Below, one piece after another: positions 1 to 10,103 of a stretch of DNA of 64,000 nt. Source of the DNA: Rikenellaceae bacterium (GTDB lineage: Bacteria; Bacteroidota; Bacteroidia; Bacteroidales; Rikenellaceae); NCBI GenBank assembly GCA_015059735.1, contig SUZX01000002.1, forward strand, positions 1 to 64,000, in the 5' to 3' direction. The notes beneath the pieces are model-generated. The model searched no databases. It was not told the origin of the DNA and was given only the letters and a program-made list of their open reading frames with translations. Each line of letters starts with the position of its first letter. Position 1 is the first letter of the stretch. The position numbers and the translations under genes were made by a program.

Positions 1-138
1 TGACTGCTTGTCTGTCGTTATTTAATAATTTGAACCTTTGTAAGCCGACAACCAGTTGGTTATTACCTTTGCAATAGATTATTCTACTATTGCGTATTTC
101 CTCATCAAATGTAAGGATTATTTAGCAATCCGCAAAAT
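1..138 (+). repeat. Left copy of an inverted intergenic repeat
   Basis: Bases 1-110 are, apart from three differences (two substitutions and a one-base indel), the reverse complement of 7696-7806. Weaker similarity (about 20 of 28 bases) continues inward to about base 138. The copy starts at the window edge, so its outer end is not seen. It contains the palindrome AACCAGTTGGTT (50-61) and a TACCTTTG box (64-71) resembling the Bacteroidota -7 element, pointing towards obg. No ORF or transposase is associated. It could be a dispersed intergenic element or a duplicated regulatory region. Confidence 0.85.
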
Positions 139-284
139 TTAAGAGCAATATCTTTATGATATGCCTAGCGTTGCAATGGGGAATCGTTGTTCAAAAAGAA
201 ATAGTTTCAAAGACTCTTCATTTGACCTTATGTTTTCCCAATCGGCATACTCTTATTACTATTCTATATGTACAGAATTTTCAC

Positions 285-292
285 TATCTTTG
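285..292 (+). promoter_or_regulatory. -7 element (TATCTTTG) upstream of obg
   Basis: TATCTTTG matches the Bacteroidota TAnnTTTG -7 box and lies 19 bases before the obg ATG. No good TTTG -33 box is seen 19-21 bases upstream. It implies a very short leader and supports the start at 312 rather than the in-frame extension to 156. Confidence 0.5.
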
Positions 293-311
293 CACCAAGC
301 AAAAACTGATT

Positions 312-1325
312 ATGGCAGGATCGAACTTTGTAGATTATGTGAAGATATTTGCTCGTTCGGGGCATGGTGGAGCCGGATCGGCTCATTTCCGACGCGAGAA
401 ATTTGTGGCTTTTGGAGGCCCTGATGGCGGAGATGGTGGCAAAGGAGGAAGCATCGTGTTGCAAGGAGAACGGCAATATTGGACACTCATCCACCTCAAA
501 TACCAACGTCACCAATTTGCCGAAGATGGTGAAAATGGATCGGGAGCACGTTCGTCGGGCAAGGATGCCAAAGATATTGTAATTCCCGTACCGTTAGGTA
601 CTGTTGCTAAACGAGTTGTAGAGTTGGAAGATGGTACAACTACTACCGAAATTGTCGGTGAGGTCACGGCCGATGGCGAACAACTTGTGCTGCTCAAAGG
701 AGGCCGAGGTGGTCTCGGAAACTGGCATTTCAAAAGTGCTACCAATCAAACTCCGCGCTATGCCCAACCTGGGGAGGAGGGCGAAGAGGGTGCTTTTATC
801 CTCGAATTGAAGGTATTGGCTGATGTAGGTTTGGTCGGATTTCCTAATGCCGGAAAATCGACCCTGCTATCGGTGGTTTCGGCGGCAAAACCCAAAATTG
901 CGAACTATGCTTTTACTACTTTGGAACCGAATCTCGGCATAGTGGAGGTTCGCGACCATAAATCCTTTGTGATGGCCGATATCCCGGGTATTATAGAGGG
1001 GGCACACGAGGGGCGCGGATTGGGTACACGTTTCTTGCGTCATATTGAGCGCAATTCGGTGTTGTTATTTATGATTCCTGCCGACAGCGACGACATCAAA
1101 GCTGACTATGAGATATTATTGGGTGAATTGACCCAATACAATCCCGAATTGTTGGATAAAGAACGTCTGTTGGCTATTACTAAATGCGATATGCTTGATG
1201 ACGAACTGATCGAACAGATGCGCGAACACTTGCCACAAGGAATACCTTCGGTCTTTATCTCATCGGTTACAGGGCTGAACATCACTCGCCTTAAAGATAT
1301 GCTTTGGGATGCTCTGCAACGATAA
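312..1325 (+). CDS. obg: GTPase Obg/CgtA
   Basis: Obg is a ribosome-associated GTPase that acts in large-subunit assembly and stress control. The 337-residue product has the glycine-rich Obg fold at residues about 1-158 (many GGDGG/GGRGG turns) and a G domain after it: P-loop GFPNAGKST, switch/G3 [14 protein letters not shown] and G4 TKCD. It ends soon after the G domain, so it lacks the optional C-terminal OCT extension. The ATG at 312 was chosen because the protein then begins with the conserved VDYVKIF stretch and the codons upstream contain the likely -7 box. Only the inverted repeat is visible upstream. It converges on the minus-strand lipoprotein gene with a 30-base gap. Confidence 0.97.
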   Translation: MAGSNFVDYVKIFARSGHGGAGSAHFRREKFVAFGGPDGGDGGKGGSIVLQGERQYWTLIHLKYQRHQFAEDGENGSGARSSGKDAKDIVIPVPLGTVAKRVVELEDGTTTTEIVGEVTADGEQLVLLKGGRGGLGNWHFKSATNQTPRYAQPGEEGEEGAFILELKVLADVGLVGFPNAGKSTLLSVVSAAKPKIANYAFTTLEPNLGIVEVRDHKSFVMADIPGIIEGAHEGRGLGTRFLRHIERNSVLLFMIPADSDDIKADYEILLGELTQYNPELLDKERLLAITKCDMLDDELIEQMREHLPQGIPSVFISSVTGLNITRLKDMLWDALQR

Positions 1326-1355
1326 GAGTAGTAACATGCTCATTTGGCAATCTCA

Positions 1356-2129
1356 CTATTTGAAATCGATACCTCGGTTAACAACACGCAACGAGTAGTC
1401 ACCATTGAAATAGTCGATAATTCCTCTTATGGAGCCTGTGCCTTGGGGTACGGGCTCTTTGGCATACGAGCAATTGCCTGAGGTACGCACGCGAAATGTA
1501 TTGCCATCTGCATCAGAGATCAATCGCTCGGTGGTTAACGTATGTCCTGTTTGGGGGTCGGTTTCGCACCAACTTCCCTCCTTCACAAAATAAACATCGT
1601 CGAATTGAACATAAGTGTCGATATGCTGTTGTGTCACCGTTGCAAACCTAAGATGCTGTGGCTCGGGAGCCGTAGACTCCGAAAGTGTGATATGCAGATA
1701 GCGACTCAACTCCTCTCGCGGTATATGTCCAGTACCATAATCGTTGGGAGCTGTCCCGAGTTGGATTTTTCCGCCGTAATTGTTTAATGTCAAACCGTTG
1801 CAATATACAATTAACGTTGAACCAAAAGGATATTCATTGGCCGTATCGGAATGATCGACCGCAATCATTATACCGCCACTCGCATCTTCAAGCACCAACA
1901 ATCTCGAAAATTCATCGTAACGATCATTGCCGACAACACGACCGACAATGGTAAGATCTTTCGTGATTTGCACACTTTGCGCACTACAATGACGTTTCAA
2001 ATTGGCAATGGAGCAATAATGTTCGGGAATTTTCTCTTTATATGACAATGAAGACGAGGAATCGCAACTTGACAACAAAAACAAAGATGTCGTCAAAAGA
2101 AGCATGCGACTAATCAAGTTGGCAATCAT
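1356..2129 (-). CDS. DUF5689-like lipoprotein (distal of a tandem pair)
   Basis: Exported lipoprotein of unknown function. A hydrophobic leader ends in the lipobox LLSSC. The rest resembles the OB-like DUF5689 domain found in Bacteroidota surface lipoproteins: a VVGRVVGNDRYDEFSR strand, GGIMIAVD, and a YPFGSTLIVYCNGLTL block. It shares this architecture with the next gene upstream, so the two are probably paralogues from a duplication. The ATG at 2129 overlaps the upstream gene by 20 bases. A GTG at 2138 and an ATG at 2105 (signal peptide MLLLTTSLFLLSSC) are alternatives, and no ribosome-binding site decides. DUF5689 is assigned by motif resemblance only. Confidence 0.75.
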   Translation of the reverse strand: MIANLISRMLLLTTSLFLLSSCDSSSSLSYKEKIPEHYCSIANLKRHCSAQSVQITKDLTIVGRVVGNDRYDEFSRLLVLEDASGGIMIAVDHSDTANEYPFGSTLIVYCNGLTLNNYGGKIQLGTAPNDYGTGHIPREELSRYLHITLSESTAPEPQHLRFATVTQQHIDTYVQFDDVYFVKEGSWCETDPQTGHTLTTERLISDADGNTFRVRTSGNCSYAKEPVPQGTGSIRGIIDYFNGDYSLRVVNRGIDFK

Positions 2130-2874
2130 TGGAATCACGTAATTTCAAGATAAAACGCCCGCCGCCTGAGGTATCGTGTTGCAAAATACCGGTCAGTGAA
2201 CATATGCTTGTTGGCACCTCTTCGTCGGCGAAATTGGCATAAGTGCGGACATATGTGTAAATGCTATGGCCTGCAAGGTCGCAGAATCGCGAATAACCGC
2301 GCCATGCTCCATCAGCCAACTCTTCGGGCGTATAACGCAATGCTTCGATGCGAACAAGTGTTCCACAACGTTCCGGAGTCAACTCCTCGATGGTGTAAAC
2401 GGTAGGAGTAGGGGGTGTGAGTTGTTCGCCGTCGCGGGTGAGGTGTGTTGCCACAGCGGCAGGTGAGCCGAGATAAGAGGTGGGATAAACACTGCCGACT
2501 TCTGCTGCATACCCCGCCTGTAATACACCTCGACTCTTCCCGAGTGTCAAATCGCGTAACCGTAAAGTTACCTGTACCCCCAACGGATAATCGTTGTGCA
2601 GATGGTCGATACCGGCCATAAATTCCAAAGCCGCACCGTCGGCTTCGATACATAACGTCCGATAAAAATTATCGGCACGGTCGGAGGTAGTTACAATTCC
2701 TTTTACTATCAAATTTCCGGTTACGACAAACGGATCTTTTACAAAACGGTTGTGCAGTTCTGTAATTGTTGTGGTCGCCGGTTCTTTTCCCGAATCGGGA
2801 GCCGGATTATCAAACGACGTGTCGTGACAACCGACAAGAAACAGCAACAAAAACAACGTTATACCCCGATACAT
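2110..2874 (-). CDS. DUF5689-like lipoprotein (proximal of a tandem pair)
   Basis: A 254-residue lipoprotein with signal peptide and lipobox LFLVGC. The mature part carries VTGNLIVKGIVTTSDRADNFYRTL, then YPLGVQVTLRLRDLTLGKSRG, which lines up with the DUF5689 pattern of the downstream gene. No catalytic motif is recognised. It lies 7 bases after serB on the same strand and overlaps the next gene, so serB and both lipoproteins are probably one transcript. A functional link to serine synthesis is not implied; the lipoproteins may simply be carried on this mRNA. Confidence 0.75.
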   Translation of the reverse strand: MYRGITLFLLLFLVGCHDTSFDNPAPDSGKEPATTTITELHNRFVKDPFVVTGNLIVKGIVTTSDRADNFYRTLCIEADGAALEFMAGIDHLHNDYPLGVQVTLRLRDLTLGKSRGVLQAGYAAEVGSVYPTSYLGSPAAVATHLTRDGEQLTPPTPTVYTIEELTPERCGTLVRIEALRYTPEELADGAWRGYSRFCDLAGHSIYTYVRTYANFADEEVPTSICSLTGILQHDTSGGGRFILKLRDSNDCQLD

Positions 2875-2881
2875 GGTGCGA

Positions 2882-4111
2882 TTATTCGATACGGGAGTCT
2901 TTCAGTCCGAGGAAATAAAGAATGCCGTCGAGCCCGATGGTTGAGATCGACTGTCGAGCAGTGGCTTTCACTTTGGGTTTGGCATGGAATGCAATGCCCA
3001 AGCCGGCTAAGTTGAGCATTGGCAGGTCATTAGCACCATCTCCCACGGCTACCGACTGAGCGATGTTGATCGACTCGAATTGGCAGAGCAAACGCAACAA
3101 CTCGGCTTTGCGACGGCCATCGACCACCTCGCCGAGATAACGTCCCGTAAGTTTGCCATCTTCGACCTCTAATTCATTGGCATAAACGTAATCAAATCCG
3201 TATTTTCGACGCAGATAGTTTCCGAAATAGGTGAATCCTCCCGACAAAATCGCAGTTTTATATCCCACACGTTTGAGAATCGTCATCATACGTTCCAAAC
3301 CTTCGGTGATCGGCAGGTTATGAGCAATCTCTTCCATAACCGAGACATCCAACCCTTTGAGTAGTGCTACACGGCGCGTAAAACTCTCTTGAAAATCGAT
3401 CTCGCCACGCATGGCACTGGCCGTAATTTCGCGTACCTGCTCTCCCACGCCTGCCCGATCGGCCAATTCGTCAATCACTTCGGTTTCGATCAGTGTCGAA
3501 TCCATATCAAAACAGATCAAGCGACGGCTACGGCGGTAGATGTCGTCTTGCTGAAACGAAACATCCAATCCCATCTCCGAGAGTTTGATAAATCCCTCTT
3601 GCATTGACCCACGCTCCTCGTCGGAGAGTGATCCACGCACCGAAAGCTCGATACATGAACGGGCAGCCCGATCCTCTATATGGAGTGGCATACGTCCCGT
3701 CAGACGTCGAATAGCATCGATATTCAATCCATGCTCGGCTACAATCTTTGTCGCAACCGCAATATGACGAGCCGTTACCTTACGTCCTAACAAGGTGATA
3801 ATATAGCGATTTTTTCCTTGACGACCGACCCAATCGTTATAATCACACTCCGCAATCGGTGTAAAGCGGATCAACACACCCAACTCCGAGGCCTTGAACA
3901 ACAACTCCTTCATGATAAATCCCGATTTGTCGGAGGTCGTCTTAATCAAAATTCCCAATGTTAATGATTGGTGAATGTTGGCTTGTCCAATATCCAAAAT
4001 AAACGCATCATAGCGTGCGAGAATTTCGGTCAACGAGGTAGTCATTCCGGGTTTATCCCCTCCGGAAATATTAATTTGAATGATCTCAACTTGTGTTGTT
4101 TGTTCTGTCAT
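2882..4111 (-). CDS. serB: Phosphoserine phosphatase with N-terminal ACT domains
   Basis: SerB dephosphorylates O-phosphoserine in the last step of serine synthesis, in the cytoplasm. The 409-residue protein has an N-terminal regulatory half (about 1-185) with two ACT-like modules and a HAD phosphatase half. HAD motif I is DMDST (202-206; the first Asp is the nucleophile), motif II is SGGFTYF and motif IV is GDGANDLPM. Length and order fit the long, ACT-containing SerB type. The gene is divergent from the MscS channel gene. On its strand a TATTTTTG -7 box (4150-4157) sits about 40 bases before the ATG. It probably heads the transcript carrying the two DUF5689-like lipoproteins. Confidence 0.95.
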   Translation of the reverse strand: MTEQTTQVEIIQINISGGDKPGMTTSLTEILARYDAFILDIGQANIHQSLTLGILIKTTSDKSGFIMKELLFKASELGVLIRFTPIAECDYNDWVGRQGKNRYIITLLGRKVTARHIAVATKIVAEHGLNIDAIRRLTGRMPLHIEDRAARSCIELSVRGSLSDEERGSMQEGFIKLSEMGLDVSFQQDDIYRRSRRLICFDMDSTLIETEVIDELADRAGVGEQVREITASAMRGEIDFQESFTRRVALLKGLDVSVMEEIAHNLPITEGLERMMTILKRVGYKTAILSGGFTYFGNYLRRKYGFDYVYANELEVEDGKLTGRYLGEVVDGRRKAELLRLLCQFESINIAQSVAVGDGANDLPMLNLAGLGIAFHAKPKVKATARQSISTIGLDGILYFLGLKDSRIE

Positions 4112-4209
4112 ATGTATCCAAATTTGCTCAAAAGTGGTATTTTGTTTGGCAAAAATAATGAAATTCTCATTTTTTGGCTAATTTTGTCTCCGCAAACCAT
4201 AAATTCTAA

Positions 4210-5130
4210 ATGTATTTTATGAAAATGATGTTTTTGACTCAGGATACAGCACCGTTGATGCTGCCTGACAGTGTCCAAAAGGCCAACATGAAACAGACCG
4301 TTGCCCAATTGATGAATTTGGACCTTGAAGAGGTGCTCTCCGGATTGTTTGATCAAATGATTTGGATCGGACTGAAAATATTGTTGGCATTGGCCATCTA
4401 TTTTGTGGGTCGTTGGATCGTGCGTCGCATTATCAAATTGTTGGATCGTATCTTTGAGCGTCGCGAGGTTGATCAATCGTTACGTTCGTTCCTGCGCAAT
4501 ACCATTCGTGTGGTTTTCACGTTGGTTTTGCTTATGATTGTGGTGCAGACGCTGGGTGTTAACGTAACATCGCTTATCGCACTCTTCTCCGCTGCGACTT
4601 TGGCTATCGGTATGGCATTGAGCGGTACGGCACAAAACTTTGCTGGCGGCATGATGATCCTTTTACTGAAACCCTATCGTGTGGGAGACTACATCTCGGC
4701 GCAAGGTCAGTCGGGTACGGTACAAGAGATCAAACTCTTCTCTACGGTGATCACTACGGTAGATAACCAAACGATCTATATTCCCAACAATGCCATTGCC
4801 ACCGCAATTATTGACAATTATTCGACTGCCGAGTTGCGTCGCGTAGATTGGAATGTCAATATTACCTATGGCGATGACGTCGATGTTGTTCGCGAAACCC
4901 TTCTCGCCATGTTGACTGCCGACAGTCGTGTATTAAGCGATCCTGCACCAATGATTGCCGTCGCTGCATTAAATGACTGTTCGGTAACTCTCACAGTGCG
5001 CGTTTGGGCGAAAAACAGCGATTATTGGAGCCTCTTCTTTGATATGAATGAAAAGATCTATAAAGAGTTGCCGAAGAAGGGGGCACATTTCCCATATCCG
5101 CAACTCGATGTGCATGTAACACAGAATTAA
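4210..5130 (+). CDS. Small-conductance mechanosensitive channel (MscS family)
   Basis: Inner-membrane channel that releases solutes on hypo-osmotic shock. After a short N-terminal segment come membrane helices around residues 50-67 and 95-115. The pore-helix region follows (ALFSAATLAIGMALSGTAQNFAGGMMILLLKPYRVGDYI), with the Gly/Ala-rich packing typical of MscS TM3. The cytosolic beta and alpha/beta domains include IPNNAI and NYS. At 306 residues it is a standard short MscS. The ATG at 4219 is an equally good start. A TAATTTTG box at 4179-4186 may be its -7 element. The gene lies 24 bases before the DUF5606 gene, probably in the same transcript. Confidence 0.93.
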   Translation: MYFMKMMFLTQDTAPLMLPDSVQKANMKQTVAQLMNLDLEEVLSGLFDQMIWIGLKILLALAIYFVGRWIVRRIIKLLDRIFERREVDQSLRSFLRNTIRVVFTLVLLMIVVQTLGVNVTSLIALFSAATLAIGMALSGTAQNFAGGMMILLLKPYRVGDYISAQGQSGTVQEIKLFSTVITTVDNQTIYIPNNAIATAIIDNYSTAELRRVDWNVNITYGDDVDVVRETLLAMLTADSRVLSDPAPMIAVAALNDCSVTLTVRVWAKNSDYWSLFFDMNEKIYKELPKKGAHFPYPQLDVHVTQN

Positions 5131-5154
5131 TATACGCTAAATAGTTATAAGACA

Positions 5155-5556
5155 ATGGAACTTAAAGAGATTTTGGCCATTTCGGGCCAACCCGGGTTGT
5201 ATAAATTTGTTGCTCAATCAACTCGTGGAGTGATTGTCGAGTCGTTGCTCGACGGTAAACGCATGAATGTTGCGGCGACCTCCAAAGTGAGTGCGCTGAC
5301 CGAAATATCCATGTTTACCGAGGGTGATGATATTCCGTTGGCCGAAGTATTTACCAAAATTTACACCTATACCGGTGGTAAAGAGGCCATCAGCCATAAA
5401 GAGAACCCCGAGAAATTAAAAGCTACTTTTGCCGAAGTGTTGCCCGAATACGATCGCGATCGCGTACATGCGTCGGATATCAAGAAGTGTTTCGCTTGGT
5501 ACAATACATTGGTGGGTGCGGGATTCTCCGAATTCAAATTGCCCGAGGAAGAGTAG
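5155..5556 (+). CDS. DUF5606 family protein
   Basis: A 133-residue cytoplasmic protein recognised as the Bacteroidota-specific DUF5606 family. It has an N-terminal beta module starting LKEILAISGQPGLYK, a central hinge (TGGKEAISHKENPEKL) and a C-terminal helical module ending HASDIKKCFAWYNTLVGAG. No signal peptide or catalytic motif is present and the function is unknown. It follows the MscS gene by 24 bases and is closed by a strong terminator hairpin at 5581. Confidence 0.85.
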   Translation: MELKEILAISGQPGLYKFVAQSTRGVIVESLLDGKRMNVAATSKVSALTEISMFTEGDDIPLAEVFTKIYTYTGGKEAISHKENPEKLKATFAEVLPEYDRDRVHASDIKKCFAWYNTLVGAGFSEFKLPEEE

Positions 5557-5580
5557 TTTACACTTGATCTGTTGACCGCA

Positions 5581-5616
5581 AACGGGTTGCCAACATAAAT
5601 CGGCAACCCGTTTTAT
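5581..5616 (+). terminator. Rho-independent terminator after the DUF5606 gene
   Basis: Perfect 11-bp stem AACGGGTTGCC/GGCAACCCGTT with a 10-base loop followed by TTTATTTAT. Confidence 0.9.
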
Positions 5617-5637
5617 TTATATTTTACACCCCGAATA

Positions 5638-5668
5638 TTTGTTTTCTGCTATTTTATATTTAATTTTG
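5638..5668 (+). promoter_or_regulatory. Promoter of the C10 protease gene
   Basis: TTTG (5638-5641) and TAATTTTG (5661-5668) are separated by 19 bases, matching the Bacteroidota -33/-7 promoter. The protease ATG follows 35 bases downstream. Confidence 0.7.
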
Positions 5669-5703
5669 AGTCGACGCAATAACGCAACTAAAAATTATAC
5701 ACT

Positions 5704-7053
5704 ATGAGAAGAAGTTGTATTTTATTCTTGATCGCAAGTCTGTTGGTTGTGGCTTGTGAAAGAAGTACGGAGACAACTTTTACTCCGGAAATCAAACCTC
5801 CGAAGATTGCCAAATCTTCGAAGATCTCTATCTCCGATGCAATCAAGGTTGCTATGGAGGGAGTTTCGATGCTCGACGATGCAAAAACCCGTGCGCAAAT
5901 GCGCGTGGTCGATCCGAACAAGACCGAAACCTATGTACGCCCTGCCACCCGTTCCGGCGAAGCCGATACACTCTTTTATGTGATTAATTTTGCCGACAGT
6001 GCCGGATTTGCCATTATCGCTGCCGACTCCGCGGCAAGTCCCCAACTTTTGGCCGTTGCCGAGAGCGGAAACTACTCGCCAAATGAAGTAGGAGGGAATG
6101 ATGATCCTTGGGAGGGTTGGATTGAGGATACAAAAGGGCCCATACGGGATGAAAATGGGATTATAATAGGTTATCCCTCCCCTTTCCCTAATCCTAACGA
6201 TCCCGATCCGTTGCCTGATTTCCCGCCTTTTGTCCCCGATACAACAATAACCTACTCCGATTGGGTTACGGTAGGCCCTTATTTGGAGGTGAAATGGGGG
6301 CAGGAGGATCCTTATAACACCTATTGCGAGGATTCTGATTCCCAAATATGTCCGACTGGTTGTGTTGCTACGGCTCTTGCACAGATTTTGAGCCATTATC
6401 AATATCCCAATGAGGACTCCGATGCGTTGCCGATAACCTTTCCGAGTGCAACCGGCCGCTCATACCCAAATGTGGGGAATAGTTTGCTGTTGAATTGGAG
6501 CGAACTGAAACAACATGTTGTCAGTTTGGATAACACCTCATGCTCCTGCTCTGAGACGAATCGCACCAATCTTGCCATCCTTTTCCGTGAACTCGGGCAA
6601 TTATTGGATATGAATTATAAAGAAGAGCAAAGCGATGCGTCTTTTGGAAATATTATCAATGTATTAACAGGTTGGGGTTATACTTGCCAAGATCACCCCA
6701 ATTATGATTGGGATATAGTTCGCAGTGAATTAGATAGCGCACGCTTGGTTGCCATGGGTGGAGAAAGAGAAACAGGCATTACTGATCCCGCACATGCTTG
6801 GGTAATCGATGGCTATAAAACTCGAACGAAAATTACCAATATCAGCGGAAAGGAATACACGGAAACGCACAACTACATTCATATCAATTGGGGATGGGAT
6901 GGTAAAGGCAACGGATACTATTTATCTGGAATTTTCGACACCGACCAATACATAGAATTAGACGAGGGCGTAAATAAAGCTAATTCAAAAAATTATGATA
7001 GGTATCTAACAATGATAACCGGCATCAAGGCTCCGATATTAAACCAAGATTAA
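5704..7053 (+). CDS. C10 family (streptopain-like) cysteine protease, lipoprotein
   Basis: Secreted cysteine protease of the SpeB/streptopain family. A lipobox LLVVAC ends the leader (Cys18). Residues about 40-120 form an inhibitory pro-domain (Spi/pro-SpeB-like: FYVINFADSAGFAIIAADSA). A Pro/Asp-rich linker (about 130-180) leads to the catalytic domain. Catalytic Cys is in CPTGCVATALAQ (Cys220), His in DPAHAWVIDGY (His364), and the HINWGWDG motif follows at about 393-400. All key residues are present, so it should be an active zymogen. The acidic linker is long. Related proteases in Bacteroides degrade host proteins. It has its own promoter and is followed 6 bases later by a small lipoprotein, a likely partner. 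Confidence 0.92.
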   Translation: MRRSCILFLIASLLVVACERSTETTFTPEIKPPKIAKSSKISISDAIKVAMEGVSMLDDAKTRAQMRVVDPNKTETYVRPATRSGEADTLFYVINFADSAGFAIIAADSAASPQLLAVAESGNYSPNEVGGNDDPWEGWIEDTKGPIRDENGIIIGYPSPFPNPNDPDPLPDFPPFVPDTTITYSDWVTVGPYLEVKWGQEDPYNTYCEDSDSQICPTGCVATALAQILSHYQYPNEDSDALPITFPSATGRSYPNVGNSLLLNWSELKQHVVSLDNTSCSCSETNRTNLAILFRELGQLLDMNYKEEQSDASFGNIINVLTGWGYTCQDHPNYDWDIVRSELDSARLVAMGGERETGITDPAHAWVIDGYKTRTKITNISGKEYTETHNYIHINWGWDGKGNGYYLSGIFDTDQYIELDEGVNKANSKNYDRYLTMITGIKAPILNQD

Positions 7054-7059
7054 CTTATA

Positions 7060-7560
7060 ATGAAACACCTATTGTATATTTTACTCTCTTTTGTCGTCTT
7101 CACTGCTTGTGAAGACGACAAAGACACTCTTCCCTATCCGATGAACGAGTTGGATGGGACTTTTTGGGGCATTTATGATGCTTCAGAAGCTTATTATGAT
7201 GAAAATTGGACATTACTTGAACAAAGTCAATGGGGTGTAGATGTTTATCTCTATTTTAAAGGAAATTCTGTTTTATATATAACTCCGAATCTACGTTGTC
7301 GTGAAGGCACTTATTCTATTTCTTTGAAGGATCAAAAGTTTACCATAGGGAAGAAACGTCCCTACGACTACGATTTGGTGGAGTATAACAAGTCCTCTTT
7401 TGCTTATAGTCGTACATGTACTCCTTTCGATTATGAATGTCCCGGAGCTAAGTATCGTGTAGATATGTATTGGTTGCGACCTGCCGAACCGGAGATGAGC
7501 TGGGAGGAATTTATCGAAGACTATAAACGTACAGGAGATTATGAGAATGTGGATGAATAA
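7060..7560 (+). CDS. Small lipoprotein co-transcribed with the C10 protease
   Basis: A 166-residue lipoprotein with leader MKHLLYILLSFVVFTAC; the Cys is followed by EDDKD, an acidic run like the Bacteroidota lipoprotein export signal, so it is probably displayed on the cell surface. The mature domain (GTFWGIYDASEAYYDENW..., repeated aromatic residues, SISLKDQKFTIG) suggests a small lipocalin-like or inhibitor-like beta-barrel. I do not recognise a named family. In Bacteroides fragilis, C10 proteases are encoded next to small inhibitors, so an inhibitor of the adjacent protease is a reasonable but untested guess. It is followed by a terminator at 7585. Confidence 0.75.
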   Translation: MKHLLYILLSFVVFTACEDDKDTLPYPMNELDGTFWGIYDASEAYYDENWTLLEQSQWGVDVYLYFKGNSVLYITPNLRCREGTYSISLKDQKFTIGKKRPYDYDLVEYNKSSFAYSRTCTPFDYECPGAKYRVDMYWLRPAEPEMSWEEFIEDYKRTGDYENVDE

Positions 7561-7584
7561 TTTGCATATTTGACCACGATTAGA

Positions 7585-7618
7585 GCCTGTCCGACATTCA
7601 TGTTAGGCAGGTTTTTTA
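7585..7618 (+). terminator. Terminator after the protease/lipoprotein pair
   Basis: Imperfect stem CCTGTCCGAC/GTTAGGCAGG (two G-U pairs, one mismatch) with a 6-base loop, followed by TTTTTTATTATG. Confidence 0.7.
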
Positions 7619-7667
7619 TTATGTTTTAGGGAAGAAATATATTTTTAGGAAACAATGCGTATAAAAT

Positions 7668-7806
7668 ATTTTGCATATTGAGAAATAATTCTCATATTTG
7701 ATGAGGAAATACGCAATAGTAGAATAAACTATTGCAATGGTAATAACCCAACTGGTTGTCGGCTTACAAAGGTTCAAATTATTAAATAACGACAGACAAG
7801 CAGTCA
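7668..7806 (-). repeat. Right copy of the inverted intergenic repeat
   Basis: Bases 7696-7806 match the reverse complement of 1-110 with two substitutions and one extra C; weaker similarity extends left to about 7668. Relative to the left copy, the -7-like box is changed from TACCTTTG to TACCATTG and the AACCAGTTGGTT palindrome is broken by the insertion. It lies in the gap before dnaK. No ORF or target-site duplication was recognised. Confidence 0.85.
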
Positions 7807-7987
7807 GGGAAGTGTATTATGCGCGTTCCTGAATGTATGTAAGATGTCGTTGCGATTGAACCCGTGTAAGCCGTCTTCAACATCAGGTTTCGCGCATTGT
7901 TTTTGAAAACAACAATCTGTAAAATGCGGGTAAATGGCGATATGTATGCCAAAATGCCTGCTTATGGCGGATGAATCGTAATATTTT

Positions 7988-8037
7988 TGTCATTTAACTG
8001 ACAAATTGTCATAATTTTTGGTTTGGTACAACCTTTG
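7988..8037 (+). promoter_or_regulatory. dnaK promoter region with TGTCA/TGACA repeats
   Basis: Three half-sites, TGTCA (7988-7992), TGACA (7999-8003) and TGTCA (8007-8011), form two overlapping inverted repeats. The last overlaps a possible -33 box (ATTG, 8005-8008), 21 bases before AACCTTTG (8030-8037), a near match to the -7 consensus. The arrangement would suit an operator over the promoter. No CIRCE element is present. Its regulator is unknown. Confidence 0.45.
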
Positions 8038-8107
8038 ATCGGTATTTTAACGTGCTGCGATAAGATGGCACACCAAACGGAAACAAACAATTAAATACAA
8101 TAAAGTT

Positions 8108-10024
<1,917 letters not shown>

Positions 10025-10048
10025 ACAAACTGAAATTTAGAGTATTGA

Positions 10049-10082
10049 CCAGAGGGGCGAGTGATCGCTCCTCTGGTGTTTT
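10049..10082 (+). terminator. Terminator after dnaK
   Basis: Stem CCAGAGG...CCTCTGG extended inside by CGA/TCG, with a GTGA loop, followed by a short TGTTTTGG run. Confidence 0.8.
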
Positions 10083-10103
10083 GGTAATACCGTGGTCGTT
10101 GTT

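Larger units (their letters stand above)
7561..8107. other. 547-base gap before dnaK
   Basis: Holds the terminator at 7585, the right repeat copy (7668-7806), about 180 bases without recognisable features (7807-7987), then the dnaK control region. No ORF with coding character and no tRNA-like fold was seen. Confidence 0.7.

Noticed and set aside
1..60. tRNA-like T-loop sequence GGTTCAAAT on the minus strand of the repeat
   Set aside because: The bases on either side do not form a five-pair T stem, and no acceptor stem or CCA is present in either copy.
156..311. N-terminal extension of Obg by 52 residues
   Set aside because: It would include the -7 box at 285 and adds residues unlike any Obg N-terminus; the conserved VDYVKIF start lies at 312.
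1..7806. A transposon bounded by the inverted repeats
   Set aside because: The interior is ordinary genes (obg, serB, MscS) with no transposase or recombinase; the repeats do not abut target duplications that I can see.
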